DNA of 19,213 nucleotides from JACVCS01 sp038328575. GTDB taxonomy: Bacteria > Planctomycetota > Phycisphaerae > Phycisphaerales > UBA1924. The stretch lies in assembly GCA_038328575.1 (NCBI GenBank), contig JBBQMD010000052.1, forward strand, positions 1 to 19,213, in the 5' to 3' direction. Shown here piece by piece: positions 6,758 to 16,963 of the stretch. Below the pieces are notes generated by a model. The model was not told the DNA's origin, ran no database searches, and saw only the letters and a program-made list of their open reading frames with translations. A program made the translations under genes and the position numbers. Each line of letters begins with the position of its first letter. The stretch's first letter is position 1.

Positions 6758-7960
6758 GTGAGCACAGCAAGACCACCGAACCTCGTCGATCTCGCGACGA
6801 ACCTGTCGTTCGAGTCTGAGCGAGTTGAGCGAACCGTCTCAAGTACGAACCACACGAAGTTCGGCGAGGCGATCTGCGCGTTCGCGAACGACTTGCCCGG
6901 TCACGGTCAGCCCGGATATCTCGTGATTGGAGTTGATGACGATGGCACTGTCCGTGGCCTCGCAGACGCGGATCGGCTTCTCCGCGATCTCGGGTCGCTG
7001 CGGTCTGACGGCAACATCCTGCCAACGCCGGTGATGTCTGTCGAGTGTCTTGCGACCAACGACGGCTCGACGATTGTGGTCGTGACGGTACAGCCGTCAT
7101 CGCGGCCGCCCGTTCGATTTCAGGGGCGGACGTGGGTGCGCGTCGGGGCTCGAAAGGCGGTTGCCACGATCGAGGAGGAGCGGCGGCTGTGGGAGCGGGA
7201 CATCGACGGCCAGAGAACCTGGGAAATGCGGGCGTGCCAGGACGCGACGCTGTCCGACTTGGCACTCGACCTCTTTACGCTGGGATTCTTGCCAGCGGCA
7301 TTTAGCCCAGAAGTGATCGCGGCGAACGGGCGATCGGTCGTGGAGCAAATGGCGGCGCTCAGACTGTTTGACACGAGGCGGAGCCAGCCCACGAACGCAG
7401 CAATGTTGATGTTCGCGAAAGACCCGCTGGCGTACATGCCTGGCGCCTATGTGCAGTTCGTCCGGTACGAGGGGCTTGATCAAGCATCGCGGGTTCTTCG
7501 CGACCGCCGTATTTCCGGAGGGTTGCAATCAACGCTCAGCCAGCTCGATCTGCTGGCGCAGGACATGGCGGGTTCCCGGCCCGCTCGCCAGCAAGACCTG
7601 AGAGACCTCAACGAGTTCGAGTATCCGCCGATCGCCTTGCACGAGCTCTTCATGAACGCCGTGATCCATCGAAACTACGATGGCTCGACAACGCCTGTTT
7701 TCGTTTCCGAGTATGCAGACCGAATCGAGGTTTTGAATCCGGGGTCGCTGTACGGCGATCTCTCGCGAAGCGGATTTCCTGGGGCCACATCCTATCGAAA
7801 CCCTGCGGTCGCCGAGGCCGCGAAGATCATGGGCTTTGTCAATCGATTTGGGCGAGGGCTGGCGATTGTCAAGGACGAATTGCGTCAGAACGGAAGTCCC
7901 GAGGCGTCGATCAACCCGCAAGAGAACTTCTTTCATGTCACGGTCAGGAGGCGGACATGA
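6758..7960 (+). CDS. Schlafen/AlbA_2-like ATP-binding protein
   Basis: This 400-residue protein matches the COG2865-type architecture. The N-terminal AlbA_2/Schlafen-like module (about 12-140) has FGEAICAFANDL, a YLVIGVDDDGTVRG strand-turn and a TWVRVGARKA end. A linker follows (about 141-285). The C-terminal GHKL/HATPase_c_4-like module (about 286-398) has N-box HELFMNAVIHRNY (E296, N300), D321 in DRIEVLNPG, and RFGRGLAIV (364-372). Family members are thought to bind nucleic acid and ATP; their biological roles are varied and often unknown. The start is GTG with no Shine-Dalgarno but TACACT five bases upstream. The stop overlaps the ParA-like gene by four bases (ATGA). GC content looks lower than in the efflux operon (7681-7740 counts to 50%), suggesting transfer. 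A regulatory or defence role is inferred from the pairing only. Confidence 0.85.
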   Translation: MSTARPPNLVDLATNLSFESERVERTVSSTNHTKFGEAICAFANDLPGHGQPGYLVIGVDDDGTVRGLADADRLLRDLGSLRSDGNILPTPVMSVECLATNDGSTIVVVTVQPSSRPPVRFQGRTWVRVGARKAVATIEEERRLWERDIDGQRTWEMRACQDATLSDLALDLFTLGFLPAAFSPEVIAANGRSVVEQMAALRLFDTRRSQPTNAAMLMFAKDPLAYMPGAYVQFVRYEGLDQASRVLRDRRISGGLQSTLSQLDLLAQDMAGSRPARQQDLRDLNEFEYPPIALHELFMNAVIHRNYDGSTTPVFVSEYADRIEVLNPGSLYGDLSRSGFPGATSYRNPAVAEAAKIMGFVNRFGRGLAIVKDELRQNGSPEASINPQENFFHVTVRRRT

Positions 7961-8952
7961 GAACGATCGCGTTCTTCAACAACAAGGGCGGCGTCGGGAA
8001 GACATCGCTGGTGTACCACGTCGCATGGATGTTATCCGAGTTGGGAATTAACGTCCTGGCGGTCGATCTTGACCCTCAATCAAACCTGACGAGCGCGTTT
8101 CTGACCGAGGATGAGCTTGAACGAGTCTGGCCGGAAGGAGCAGGCAAGCACCCCCGCACAATGATGGGCGCGGTCGATCGACTCAGTGACAGCCTTGGCG
8201 ACATCGAGCCGCCCGAACCTTGGGCTTGCGGTGAGAGGATTTCGCTGATTCCGGGCGATCTTGGGCTGAGCCTTTTTGAGGACCGGCTCTCCGAAGCGTG
8301 GAGTCAGTGTACAGACGATAACCCCCGGACCGCTGGGATTGGATTTCGCACGATCAGTGCGTTCTATCGCATCGTGGCGAGCGTGGGAGCAAAGGTCGAT
8401 GCGGACATCGGGCTCATCGACGTCGGTCCGAACATCGGCGCGTTGAATCGCTCGGCCTTGATCGCGTGTGATGCCGTCGTTGTCCCCCTCGCTGCGGACA
8501 TGTTTTCGCTGCAAGGGCTGCGGAACTTGGGGCCAACGCTTCGGCAGTGGCGGGGCGGGTGGTCCGACCGCAAGGCCCGGGCCACAGTGCCAAAGGACTT
8601 GCCGTTGCCCTCAGGCGCGATGGAACCGCTCGGGTACGTGCTCCTGAACCCGTCGGTCCGCGAGAACCGGCCAGTCAAAGCCTACGGCCGGTGGGCGGGC
8701 CGCATCCCGGGCGTGTACGAGGCCGAGGTCTTGGCTCAAGCGCCGAGCGGAGCGACAAAGCCCGAAGACGATCGGAACTGCATCGCGATGGTCAAGCACT
8801 TCAAGTCCCTGATGCCGCTTGCTCAGGACGCGAGAAAGCCAATGTTCCTGTTAAAGCCTGCCGACGGAGCGATCGGAGGGCACGCTGGCGCCGTGTCGGA
8901 GTGCTATGCGCAGTTTCAATCGCTAACCCGCGCCCTTCTTGATCGCCTTTAA
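7957..8952 (+). CDS. ParA/MinD-superfamily ATPase paired with AlbA_2 protein
   Basis: This 331-residue ATPase has the deviant Walker A KGGVGKTS (10-17, signature lysine K10 and catalytic-loop K15), the second motif VDLDPQSNL (36-44) with D37, and Walker B GLIDVGPN (152-159, D155). VVVPLAADMFSLQGLRNLGP (175-194) is also typical of ParA proteins. The C-terminal half (about 215-331) is longer than in minimal ParA proteins and contains a KAYGRWAGRIPGVY stretch I do not recognise from plasmid partition ATPases. It lacks an N-terminal HTH. It has its own Shine-Dalgarno AGGAGG (7946-7951) and overlaps the upstream gene by ATGA. No ParB gene, parS-like palindrome or iteron is seen nearby, so chromosome or plasmid partition is unlikely; a partner role with the AlbA_2 protein is inferred. 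Confidence 0.88.
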   Translation: MRTIAFFNNKGGVGKTSLVYHVAWMLSELGINVLAVDLDPQSNLTSAFLTEDELERVWPEGAGKHPRTMMGAVDRLSDSLGDIEPPEPWACGERISLIPGDLGLSLFEDRLSEAWSQCTDDNPRTAGIGFRTISAFYRIVASVGAKVDADIGLIDVGPNIGALNRSALIACDAVVVPLAADMFSLQGLRNLGPTLRQWRGGWSDRKARATVPKDLPLPSGAMEPLGYVLLNPSVRENRPVKAYGRWAGRIPGVYEAEVLAQAPSGATKPEDDRNCIAMVKHFKSLMPLAQDARKPMFLLKPADGAIGGHAGAVSECYAQFQSLTRALLDRL

Positions 8953-9039
8953 AGTCGGCGCGGTCCCTGCGGGTAGCTTGGGGACAGGGGCGAGGTGCTG
9001 AAGGCCGAAAGATTGTGGGGCACCTTGGGTGGCCGACCG

Positions 9040-9053
9040 ACCGACCGGTCGGT
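9040..9053. promoter_or_regulatory. probable TetR-family operator
   Basis: ACCGACCGGTCGGT is a perfect 14-bp palindrome immediately upstream of the TetR gene, its last base being the first base of the TAAACT -10 box. A repressor bound here would block RNA polymerase, so autoregulation of the efflux operon is the likely function. One more half-repeat (CCGA) precedes it. Confidence 0.7.
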
Positions 9054-9058
9054 AAACT
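9053..9058 (+). promoter_or_regulatory. -10 box of a probable leaderless promoter (tetR-efflux operon)
   Basis: TAAACT followed by GGTGC and the GTG at 9064, with no Shine-Dalgarno. It abuts the palindromic operator and supports GTG 9064 as the regulator's start. Confidence 0.55.
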
Positions 9059-9063
9059 GGTGC

Positions 9064-9837
9064 GTGGCAGGTAAGAGGAACAATGACAAGCCGGGCTCTC
9101 AGGTGGACGCGATCCTTGACGCGGCCGAGGCGGTGGTGCTGCGCGATGGGATGGGGCGGCTGACGCTGGAGGCGGTGGCCAAGCGCGCGAGGTTGAGCAA
9201 GGCCGGGCTGCTGCACCATGTGGCCAGCAAGGACGCCTTGATCGGCGCGATGGTCAAGCGCCAGGTCACCCAGTGGCAAGAGGAGTTTCAGCGGACGTAT
9301 CAGGCCCAGGTCGCCGGCGGGGCGCGGTGCCCCGCGGCGAGCTCGATGATGAACACCTGCATGGCCGGCACGGAACGCTGGACCGAGAGCGAGCGGGCGC
9401 GAAACCGCGTGCTGGTCGCGGCCCTGGTCCACGATGAGCGCCAGGTCGAGCCGATACGCAAGGTGCACCTCCAGATGGAGCAACTGCTGCGGCGCGATGG
9501 GCTGAAGCCGGGCGTTGGTGACACGATCCACCTGGCGATCCATGGGCTGTGGTTCCAATGGATCTTTGGCATGGGTGATGTCTCGGCGGCGCGGCTGCGG
9601 GCTATTCGAGGGGTGCTGCGTTCGCTGGGAGAGCTTGAGCCCGCGGGGGTGCGGGGAGCGCGGGGGGCGAAGGTGGCGGCAAAGACTCCGGCGAAGGCGC
9701 GGGCAGGGGTGGGGCGCGCGAAGCGGGCACGCGGGGTGAGGGCATCGAGCAAGGCGGCGGGGGGCGCGACGGAAGCGAAGGTGGTGGCGGCACGGTCGGT
9801 TGGTTTACGCAACTCTGAATCGCGAGGTGGACGTTGA
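9064..9837 (+). CDS. TetR/AcrR family regulator with basic C-terminal tail
   Basis: From GTG 9064 the product has 257 residues. The N-terminal TetR DNA-binding domain spans about 14-60 (AILDAAEAVVLRDG, LTLEAVAKRARLSKAGLLHHV). A helical ligand-binding domain follows to about 193. Residues about 194-257 form an unusual Ala/Lys/Arg/Gly-rich tail (AKVAAKTPAKARAGVGRAKR) resembling histone H1-like tails and not usual for TetR proteins. The frame is open upstream to 8995, but that would put the operator and -10 box inside the gene; GTG 9064 with TAAACT five bases upstream fits better. It overlaps the adaptor gene by four bases (TTGA). It probably represses its own operon until a drug or metabolite binds; the inducer is unknown. 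Confidence 0.87.
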   Translation: MAGKRNNDKPGSQVDAILDAAEAVVLRDGMGRLTLEAVAKRARLSKAGLLHHVASKDALIGAMVKRQVTQWQEEFQRTYQAQVAGGARCPAASSMMNTCMAGTERWTESERARNRVLVAALVHDERQVEPIRKVHLQMEQLLRRDGLKPGVGDTIHLAIHGLWFQWIFGMGDVSAARLRAIRGVLRSLGELEPAGVRGARGAKVAAKTPAKARAGVGRAKRARGVRASSKAAGGATEAKVVAARSVGLRNSESRGGR

Positions 9838-11192
9838 GAACTGTGGCACTGGTTGCTGGGGTGGCTTTGTTTGTTTCGCTGGCGGGCGTGGGTGGTGGGC
9901 TTTGGTGGTGGAAGAACGGGCAGATCGCGGCCGCGGCGGCGCAGCCGCAGATGGAGCCGCCGTCGTCGGTGAGCATCGCGCTGGTCACGACGGCGCAGTG
10001 GCGTCCGACCAGCGACCTGGTGGGGACGGTGTTTGCGCTGCGCAGCGTGACGGTGCAGAACGAGCTGCCGGGCGTGGTGCGGTTTGTGGGCTTTGAGTCG
10101 GGCAGCATTGTCGAGGCGGGGCAGGTGCTGGTCAAGCTGGACGACCGGACAGATCAATCGCAGTTGGCGTCAGCGGAGGCGGCGTTGCGCGTCGCGGAGG
10201 CGGATGTGTCGGTGGTGGATTCGCGGATCAAGCTTGCGGAAGCGGAGTTCAAGCGCCAGGAGCAGGCGGTGGCGGCGCGGGCGACGCCCGCGGTCGAGGT
10301 CGATCGCGCTCGGGCGGAGATGGAAAAGACCGCGGCGGAGAAGATCCGCGCTCAGGCCTCGGTTGACGAGGAACGCGCGCACGTGCAGGAGGTGCGCACG
10401 CGCATCGAGAAGCTGACGATTACGGCGCCGTTCCGCGGCCGCGTGGGACTTCGGACGATCCAGGAGGGCCAGTTCCTCGCCCAGCAAATGGGTATGGGTG
10501 GGGGGGAGGGAACGCCGATCGCGACGCTTCAGGAAGTGGCGGACACGATCTACATCGACTTCGCGGTCCCGCAGGAGTATCTGGATCGCGTGCGCGTGGG
10601 CACGATCGTCGCCGGAACTCGCGATACCGGTGGTACCGGGGGGAGCACGGGCGGGAGCGTTGAGTTGAAGGTGGTCGCGATTGACTCGACTGCCAGCCTG
10701 TCAACGCGCAACGTGCGCGTGCGGTCGGAGGTGGACAATCAGAACGAGGCGCTGCGGCCGGGGATGTTCGTGAAGATCCGTGTGCCGGTCGACGAAGCCC
10801 GCGACTACATCGTCGTGCCGGTCACAGCGGTGCGGCGGGCGTCGTACGCCGATCAAGTCTTCATCATCAAGGACGTCCAAGAGCCGGGGCCAGATGGCAA
10901 GCCGCACGCGGCCATGCGCGCCAGCCAGCGCTTCGTGAAGCTGGGGCCGACGATCGGCGACGAGGTCATCGTGCTCGACGGGCTGAAGGTCGGCGACCGC
11001 ATCGCGACGAGCGGATCGTTCAAGCTGCGCGATGGGGCGCTGGTGATCCCGGGCGGTGGCGGTGGGGCGGCGGGGGCGGGGGCGCCAGAGGCCGCGCCGG
11101 CGGCGGGCGCGGGGGAGCCGGGCGCGCCGGCGAAGAAGGACACGGCGGCGGCACCCGGCGCGCCAGCGGCCAGCGCGCCGAGCGAGAAGTAG
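9834..11192 (+). CDS. RND efflux periplasmic adaptor (HlyD/AcrA family)
   Basis: This 452-residue adaptor links an inner-membrane RND pump to an outer-membrane channel. It has one N-terminal hydrophobic segment (about 4-25). The biotinyl-lipoyl-like first half (ELPGVVRFVGFESGSIVEAGQVLVKLDD) is followed by a long alpha-hairpin rich in Ala/Glu/Arg (about 105-185), the second lipoyl half (LTITAPFRGRVGLRTIQEGQ) and beta-barrel/membrane-proximal domains. The last 48 or so residues are a Gly/Ala/Pro low-complexity tail (from about 404). The start is TTG 9834, overlapping the regulator's TGA, with GAGG (9824-9827) six bases upstream; translational coupling is likely. Family assignment is secure; the exported compounds are unknown. 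Confidence 0.93.
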   Translation: MRTVALVAGVALFVSLAGVGGGLWWWKNGQIAAAAAQPQMEPPSSVSIALVTTAQWRPTSDLVGTVFALRSVTVQNELPGVVRFVGFESGSIVEAGQVLVKLDDRTDQSQLASAEAALRVAEADVSVVDSRIKLAEAEFKRQEQAVAARATPAVEVDRARAEMEKTAAEKIRAQASVDEERAHVQEVRTRIEKLTITAPFRGRVGLRTIQEGQFLAQQMGMGGGEGTPIATLQEVADTIYIDFAVPQEYLDRVRVGTIVAGTRDTGGTGGSTGGSVELKVVAIDSTASLSTRNVRVRSEVDNQNEALRPGMFVKIRVPVDEARDYIVVPVTAVRRASYADQVFIIKDVQEPGPDGKPHAAMRASQRFVKLGPTIGDEVIVLDGLKVGDRIATSGSFKLRDGALVIPGGGGGAAGAGAPEAAPAAGAGEPGAPAKKDTAAAPGAPAASAPSEK

Positions 11193-11251
11193 TGGCGGCG
11201 ACCGCGAATCTGAGGGCGAGACGTGAGACTAGGACCTGAGACAAAGACCTG

Positions 11252-11266
11252 AGCGCGAAGCGCGCT
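11252..11266. repeat. small hairpin in the adaptor-pump intergenic gap
   Basis: AGCGCG and CGCGCT pair around AAG, 25 bases before the pump's ATG. No T-run follows, so it should not terminate the operon. It may tune relative expression of adaptor and pump. The 98-bp gap also contains GACCTGAG twice. Confidence 0.4.
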
Positions 11267-11290
11267 TGTCACCCATCTTTCGAGACACTC

Positions 11291-14200
11291 ATGCGATCGA
11301 TCACCGACATCTTCATTCGCAAGCCTGTCCTGGCCCTAGTGATCAACATGATCATCCTGGCGGTGGGTTGGCGGGCCATCGACTCGCTGCCGGTGCGGCA
11401 GTATCCGCGGATCGAATCCACCTCAATCCTGATTACCACGGCGTACATCGGCGCATCGGCCGAGACAATCCGCGGGTTTTTGACGACGCCGATCGAGCGC
11501 GCTGTGAGCGCGATCGACGGGATTGACTACATCGAGTCCAGCAGCACTTCGGGCGTGAGCATGATCACGGTGCGGCTGCGGCTGAACCACGACAGCAACG
11601 CGGCGCTGGCGGAGATCAGCGCGCGGCTGAATCAGGTGCGAAGCGAGCTGCCGGCGGAGGCGGAGTCGCCGAGCATCGAGATCCAGCGTGCGGACCGGCC
11701 GTTCGCGACGTTCTACATCAGCTTTACCAGCACGTCGCTGGACCTCACGCGCCTGAACGAGTTTCTGGCGCGTCAGGTGCAGCCGGAGCTGGCGACGATC
11801 GAGGGCGTGCAGCGATGCGCGGTTGAGGGGCCGCGGCCGCTGGCGATGCGGGTGTGGCTGGACGAGGCGAAGCTGAGCGCGCTGGACGTGACGCCGACGG
11901 AGGTGTACGACGCGCTGCGGAACAACAACTTTGTGGCCGCGGTTGGGCGAACCAAGGGCAACGAGGTGCAGGTCGACCTGCTGACGAACACGGACTTGCG
12001 CACGCCGCGGGAGTTTGAGCGGCTGATCGTGCGTCAGCGTGACGGCTCGATCGTGCGGCTGAGCGACGTGGCGCGGGTGGAGCTGGGGAGCGAGGAGCCG
12101 ATGGGCGAGGCGGGGCTGAACGAGAAGCCAGCGATTTATCTGTCGGTGTGGCCTCTGCCCAGGGCCAACGAGCTGGAGGTCGCTGAGCGGCTGCGGGCGC
12201 GTTTGAAGGAGATCGAGCGGATTCTGCCGCAGGGCGTGGAGATGCGGCTGGCGTACGACGGCACGTTTTACATGCGCAACGCGCTACAGGCAATCGCCTG
12301 GACGCTGGGCGAGACGGTGCTGATCGTGTCGATCGTAGTGTTCCTGTTCATGGGCTCGTTCCGGACGGTGCTGGTGCCGCTGTTGGCGATGCCGATCTCG
12401 CTGATGGGCGCGTGTATCTTCATGGTGGCGCTGGGCTTCTCGCTAAACCTTTTGACGATCCTGGCGATCGTGCTGAGCGTTGGGCTGGTGGTGGACGACG
12501 CGATCGTGATGGTGGAGAACGTGGAGCGGCACATTCGCGAAGGGATGGACCGGACGCAGGCGGCGCTCAAGGGCGCACGAGAGTTGGTCGGGCCGGTCAT
12601 CTCGATGACGATCACCCTCGCGGCGGTCTACGCGCCGATTGGCTTTCAGGGCGGCCTCACCGGCGTGCTGTTCAAGGAGTTCGCGTTCACGCTCGCGGCG
12701 GCGGTCATCGTGTCGGGCATCACCGCCCTGACGCTCTCGCCGGTGCTCAGCTCGTTCATGGTCCCGGCGCACGGCAAGGAAGGGTTCTTCACGCGCTTCG
12801 TCAACCGGATCTTTGATCGCGTCCGCGAGTTCTACGGGCGCGTGCTGGATGTCAGCCTCAGCCTGCGCTGGACCATGGCGGTCGCGGCGGTGATGATCAC
12901 CGCCGGCGCGGCGCCGCTGTACATGTTCAGCGGCAAGGAACTGGCGCCGACAGAAGACGAGGGCGGGGTGTTTTTCATCCTGGAGGCAGCCCCGGACTCC
13001 ACGCTGACGTCCACCGTCCGCGCCGCGACCGAGGTCACCAAGAACCTGAAGGAGATCCCGGAGACGAACCTTGTCTGGCGCGTGATCATGACGCCTTCGA
13101 CCGGTTTCGGCGGCATCCAGACGGTGGATTGGAAGGATCGGAAGCGCGACACGAAGGAGATCCAGAAGGAAGCCTTCGAGCGGGTGATGACGGTGCCGGG
13201 CGTGAGGGCGATCCCCGTGCTTCCGCCGCCACTGCCGGGGGCCGGAAGCTTTGATGTCGAGATGATGATCACGAGCACGGACGAGCCTGAAGAGATGTTG
13301 CAGTGGGCGGGGCAGTTGGTGGGCGCTGCGTACGGCTCGGGCGACTTCATCTACGCCGACACGGACCTCAAGATCGACCTGCCGCAGACGCGGATCGTGA
13401 TCGATCGCGAGAAGGTCTCGGACATGGGGCTGGACCTGGCGAGCGTGGGACGAGATCTGGCGGTGATGCTGAGCGGCGGCTATGTCAACCGCTTCAACTA
13501 CGAGGGGCGTAGTTACAAGGTCATTCCGCAGGTGACCGATGAGAGCCGCGCACGCCCGGAGCAGTTGCTCAACTTGAAGGTGCGGACGAAGGACGGCGGG
13601 CTGGTGAGCGTGTCGTCGTTTGTGCGGCTGGAAACGGTTGCGGCGCCGCGGACGCTGAATCGGTTCCAGCAGCGCAACAGCATGAAGGTGTACGGCATTC
13701 TGAAGCCGGGCGTGACCAAGGCCGAGGGCTTGGCGAAGATGGAGGAGGCCGCGAAGGCGATTCTGCCGCCGGGCTACGCGCTGGATTACGTGGGCGAGTC
13801 GCGCCAGATCAAGCAGGAGGGCTCGTCGCTGGCGGTGACGCTGGGCTTTGCGCTCATCCTGATTTATCTCGTGCTGGCGGCTCAGTTCGGCAGCTTCCGC
13901 GATCCGCTGATCGTGCTGCTGGGGAGCGTGCCGCTGGCGATCACGGGCGCGCTGATCTTTACGTTCCTGGATCTGACGACGATCAACATCTATTCGCAGG
14001 TCGGGTTGATCACGCTGGTGGGTTTGGTGGCCAAGAACGGGATTCTGATCGTGGAGTTTGCGAATCACCTGCGCGAAGAGGGGATGAGCAAGTATGACGC
14101 AGTGAAGCGGGCGAGCATGACGCGCCTGCGTCCGGTGCTGATGACGAGCGTCGCGACGGTGGCGGGTCACTTGCCGCTGGTGTTTGTGAGCGGCGCCGGC

Positions 14201-14422
14201 GCGCACGCGCGCAACTCGATCGGCACGGTTTTGGTAACGGGGATGGCGATCTCGACGGTGTTTACGCTGCTGTTCGTGCCGAGTATCTATCTATTGATCG
14301 CGGGGCAGCACCGGGCCAAGCCGCACGTGGAAGGGGAGGAAGGCAAGCACGACAGCCACGGGGCGGCGGCGAACACAGCGAGCGGGGCGATGCCAGCGAG
14401 TGCGATGGCGCAGCCGGGCTGA
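11291..14422 (+). CDS. RND multidrug efflux permease (HAE1/AcrB family)
   Basis: The 1043-residue length is standard for this family of trimeric proton-driven exporters. N-terminal MRSITDIFIRKPVLALVINM forms TM1. The proton-relay residues are present: D402 and D403 in GLVVDDAIVMVENVERHIREG (TM4) and K915 in GLVAKNGILIVEFANHL (TM10). Two large periplasmic loops and an internal two-fold repeat are evident (for example PLLAMPISLMGA and VLLGSVPLAITGA). The C-terminus after the last TM is a short polar Ala/His-rich tail. It lies 98 bp after the adaptor in the tetR-adaptor-pump operon; no outer-membrane factor gene is in the window, so the pump presumably uses one encoded elsewhere. The ATG lacks a good Shine-Dalgarno. 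Substrate range cannot be read from the sequence. Confidence 0.96.
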   Translation: MRSITDIFIRKPVLALVINMIILAVGWRAIDSLPVRQYPRIESTSILITTAYIGASAETIRGFLTTPIERAVSAIDGIDYIESSSTSGVSMITVRLRLNHDSNAALAEISARLNQVRSELPAEAESPSIEIQRADRPFATFYISFTSTSLDLTRLNEFLARQVQPELATIEGVQRCAVEGPRPLAMRVWLDEAKLSALDVTPTEVYDALRNNNFVAAVGRTKGNEVQVDLLTNTDLRTPREFERLIVRQRDGSIVRLSDVARVELGSEEPMGEAGLNEKPAIYLSVWPLPRANELEVAERLRARLKEIERILPQGVEMRLAYDGTFYMRNALQAIAWTLGETVLIVSIVVFLFMGSFRTVLVPLLAMPISLMGACIFMVALGFSLNLLTILAIVLSVGLVVDDAIVMVENVERHIREGMDRTQAALKGARELVGPVISMTITLAAVYAPIGFQGGLTGVLFKEFAFTLAAAVIVSGITALTLSPVLSSFMVPAHGKEGFFTRFVNRIFDRVREFYGRVLDVSLSLRWTMAVAAVMITAGAAPLYMFSGKELAPTEDEGGVFFILEAAPDSTLTSTVRAATEVTKNLKEIPETNLVWRVIMTPSTGFGGIQTVDWKDRKRDTKEIQKEAFERVMTVPGVRAIPVLPPPLPGAGSFDVEMMITSTDEPEEMLQWAGQLVGAAYGSGDFIYADTDLKIDLPQTRIVIDREKVSDMGLDLASVGRDLAVMLSGGYVNRFNYEGRSYKVIPQVTDESRARPEQLLNLKVRTKDGGLVSVSSFVRLETVAAPRTLNRFQQRNSMKVYGILKPGVTKAEGLAKMEEAAKAILPPGYALDYVGESRQIKQEGSSLAVTLGFALILIYLVLAAQFGSFRDPLIVLLGSVPLAITGALIFTFLDLTTINIYSQVGLITLVGLVAKNGILIVEFANHLREEGMSKYDAVKRASMTRLRPVLMTSVATVAGHLPLVFVSGAGAHARNSIGTVLVTGMAISTVFTLLFVPSIYLLIAGQHRAKPHVEGEEGKHDSHGAAANTASGAMPASAMAQPG

Positions 14423-14425
14423 GAT

Positions 14426-14504
14426 GGTGCGACAGGTGAGTCGTGGCTTCGACGCCGCGCGGCTCGCGGAGCTAGCGAACGGGCGCTGGGGAGACGGTCG
14501 CACC
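14426..14504. repeat. long-spaced 8-bp inverted repeat after the RND pump gene
   Basis: GGTGCGAC (14426-14433) and GTCGCACC (14497-14504) are exact inverted arms around 63 bases, starting three bases after the pump's stop codon. There is no T-run. It may form a stem at the 3' end of the efflux transcript; chance cannot be excluded. Confidence 0.3.
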
Positions 14505-14552
14505 GGGCGGCGGCGCGGCGTGCGATCACTCTGAGAATCCTGAAGGTTTTTC

Positions 14553-14580
14553 TTGCACCCAGTCGCGCAGCCTCTACACT
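14553..14580 (+). promoter_or_regulatory. candidate sigma-70-type promoter for the arginine decarboxylase gene
   Basis: TTGCAC (14553-14558), 16-base spacer, TACACT (14575-14580). This is the best hexamer pair in the 456-bp gap 14423-14878. It predicts a leader of about 290 nt that contains no ATG before the real start. 14787-14838 in that leader is a 52-base stretch lacking A and rich in TCG; nothing else in the gap looks coding. Confidence 0.5.
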
Positions 14581-14878
14581 TTTGTCAGACGCACAGCGGC
14601 GTCCTCGGCGCGGCGCCACGCCCCAGCGAAGATTCGGGCTCGGCACACTGACCCCTCAGCCAATCGCGACGAAGTGTCACCTTCGATTTGCTCCTTGTGT
14701 TGACGCGTGTGCTCGGCTGGGTTCCTTGTGCGGTTGATTCGCGCCCGCTCCCTCCGACATCACGCAGCAGCGCACGGTGCCGATCAGGTCGCTGGTCGGT
14801 CGCTGGTTCTCGTCGTCGTGTCTCGTGTCGTTCGTTCCAGTTGTTGTTCACGCGTCTTGTTGATCACGTAAAAGCACC

Positions 14879-16882
<2,004 letters not shown>

Positions 16883-16921
16883 GGGGCGGGCACGGCCCTC
16901 GGCGGCCGGCCCAGTCGAGCG

Positions 16922-16944
16922 AATCACCGCGACCGGTTGATTTT
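16922..16944 (+). terminator. weak terminator candidate after arginine decarboxylase
   Basis: AATCACC and GGTTGATT pair with one bulge around GCGACC, followed by TTCTC. It lies 40 bp after the decarboxylase stop in the 81-bp gap before the convergent HTH gene. The stem is imperfect and the T-run short. Confidence 0.35.
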
Positions 16945-16963
16945 CTCGCCAAGCGGTCGCTCG

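Noticed and set aside
8953..9039. Attachment site or direct repeats flanking the AlbA_2/ParA cassette
   Set aside because: Comparing 6673-6757 with 8953-9063 by eye showed no shared repeat, and there is no tRNA or integrase nearby.
12443..14206. 587-codon open frame antisense to the RND pump gene
   Set aside because: It is a by-product of GC-rich third positions in the pump gene; the translation is Arg/His-rich without motifs, while the + strand encodes a full AcrB-type protein.
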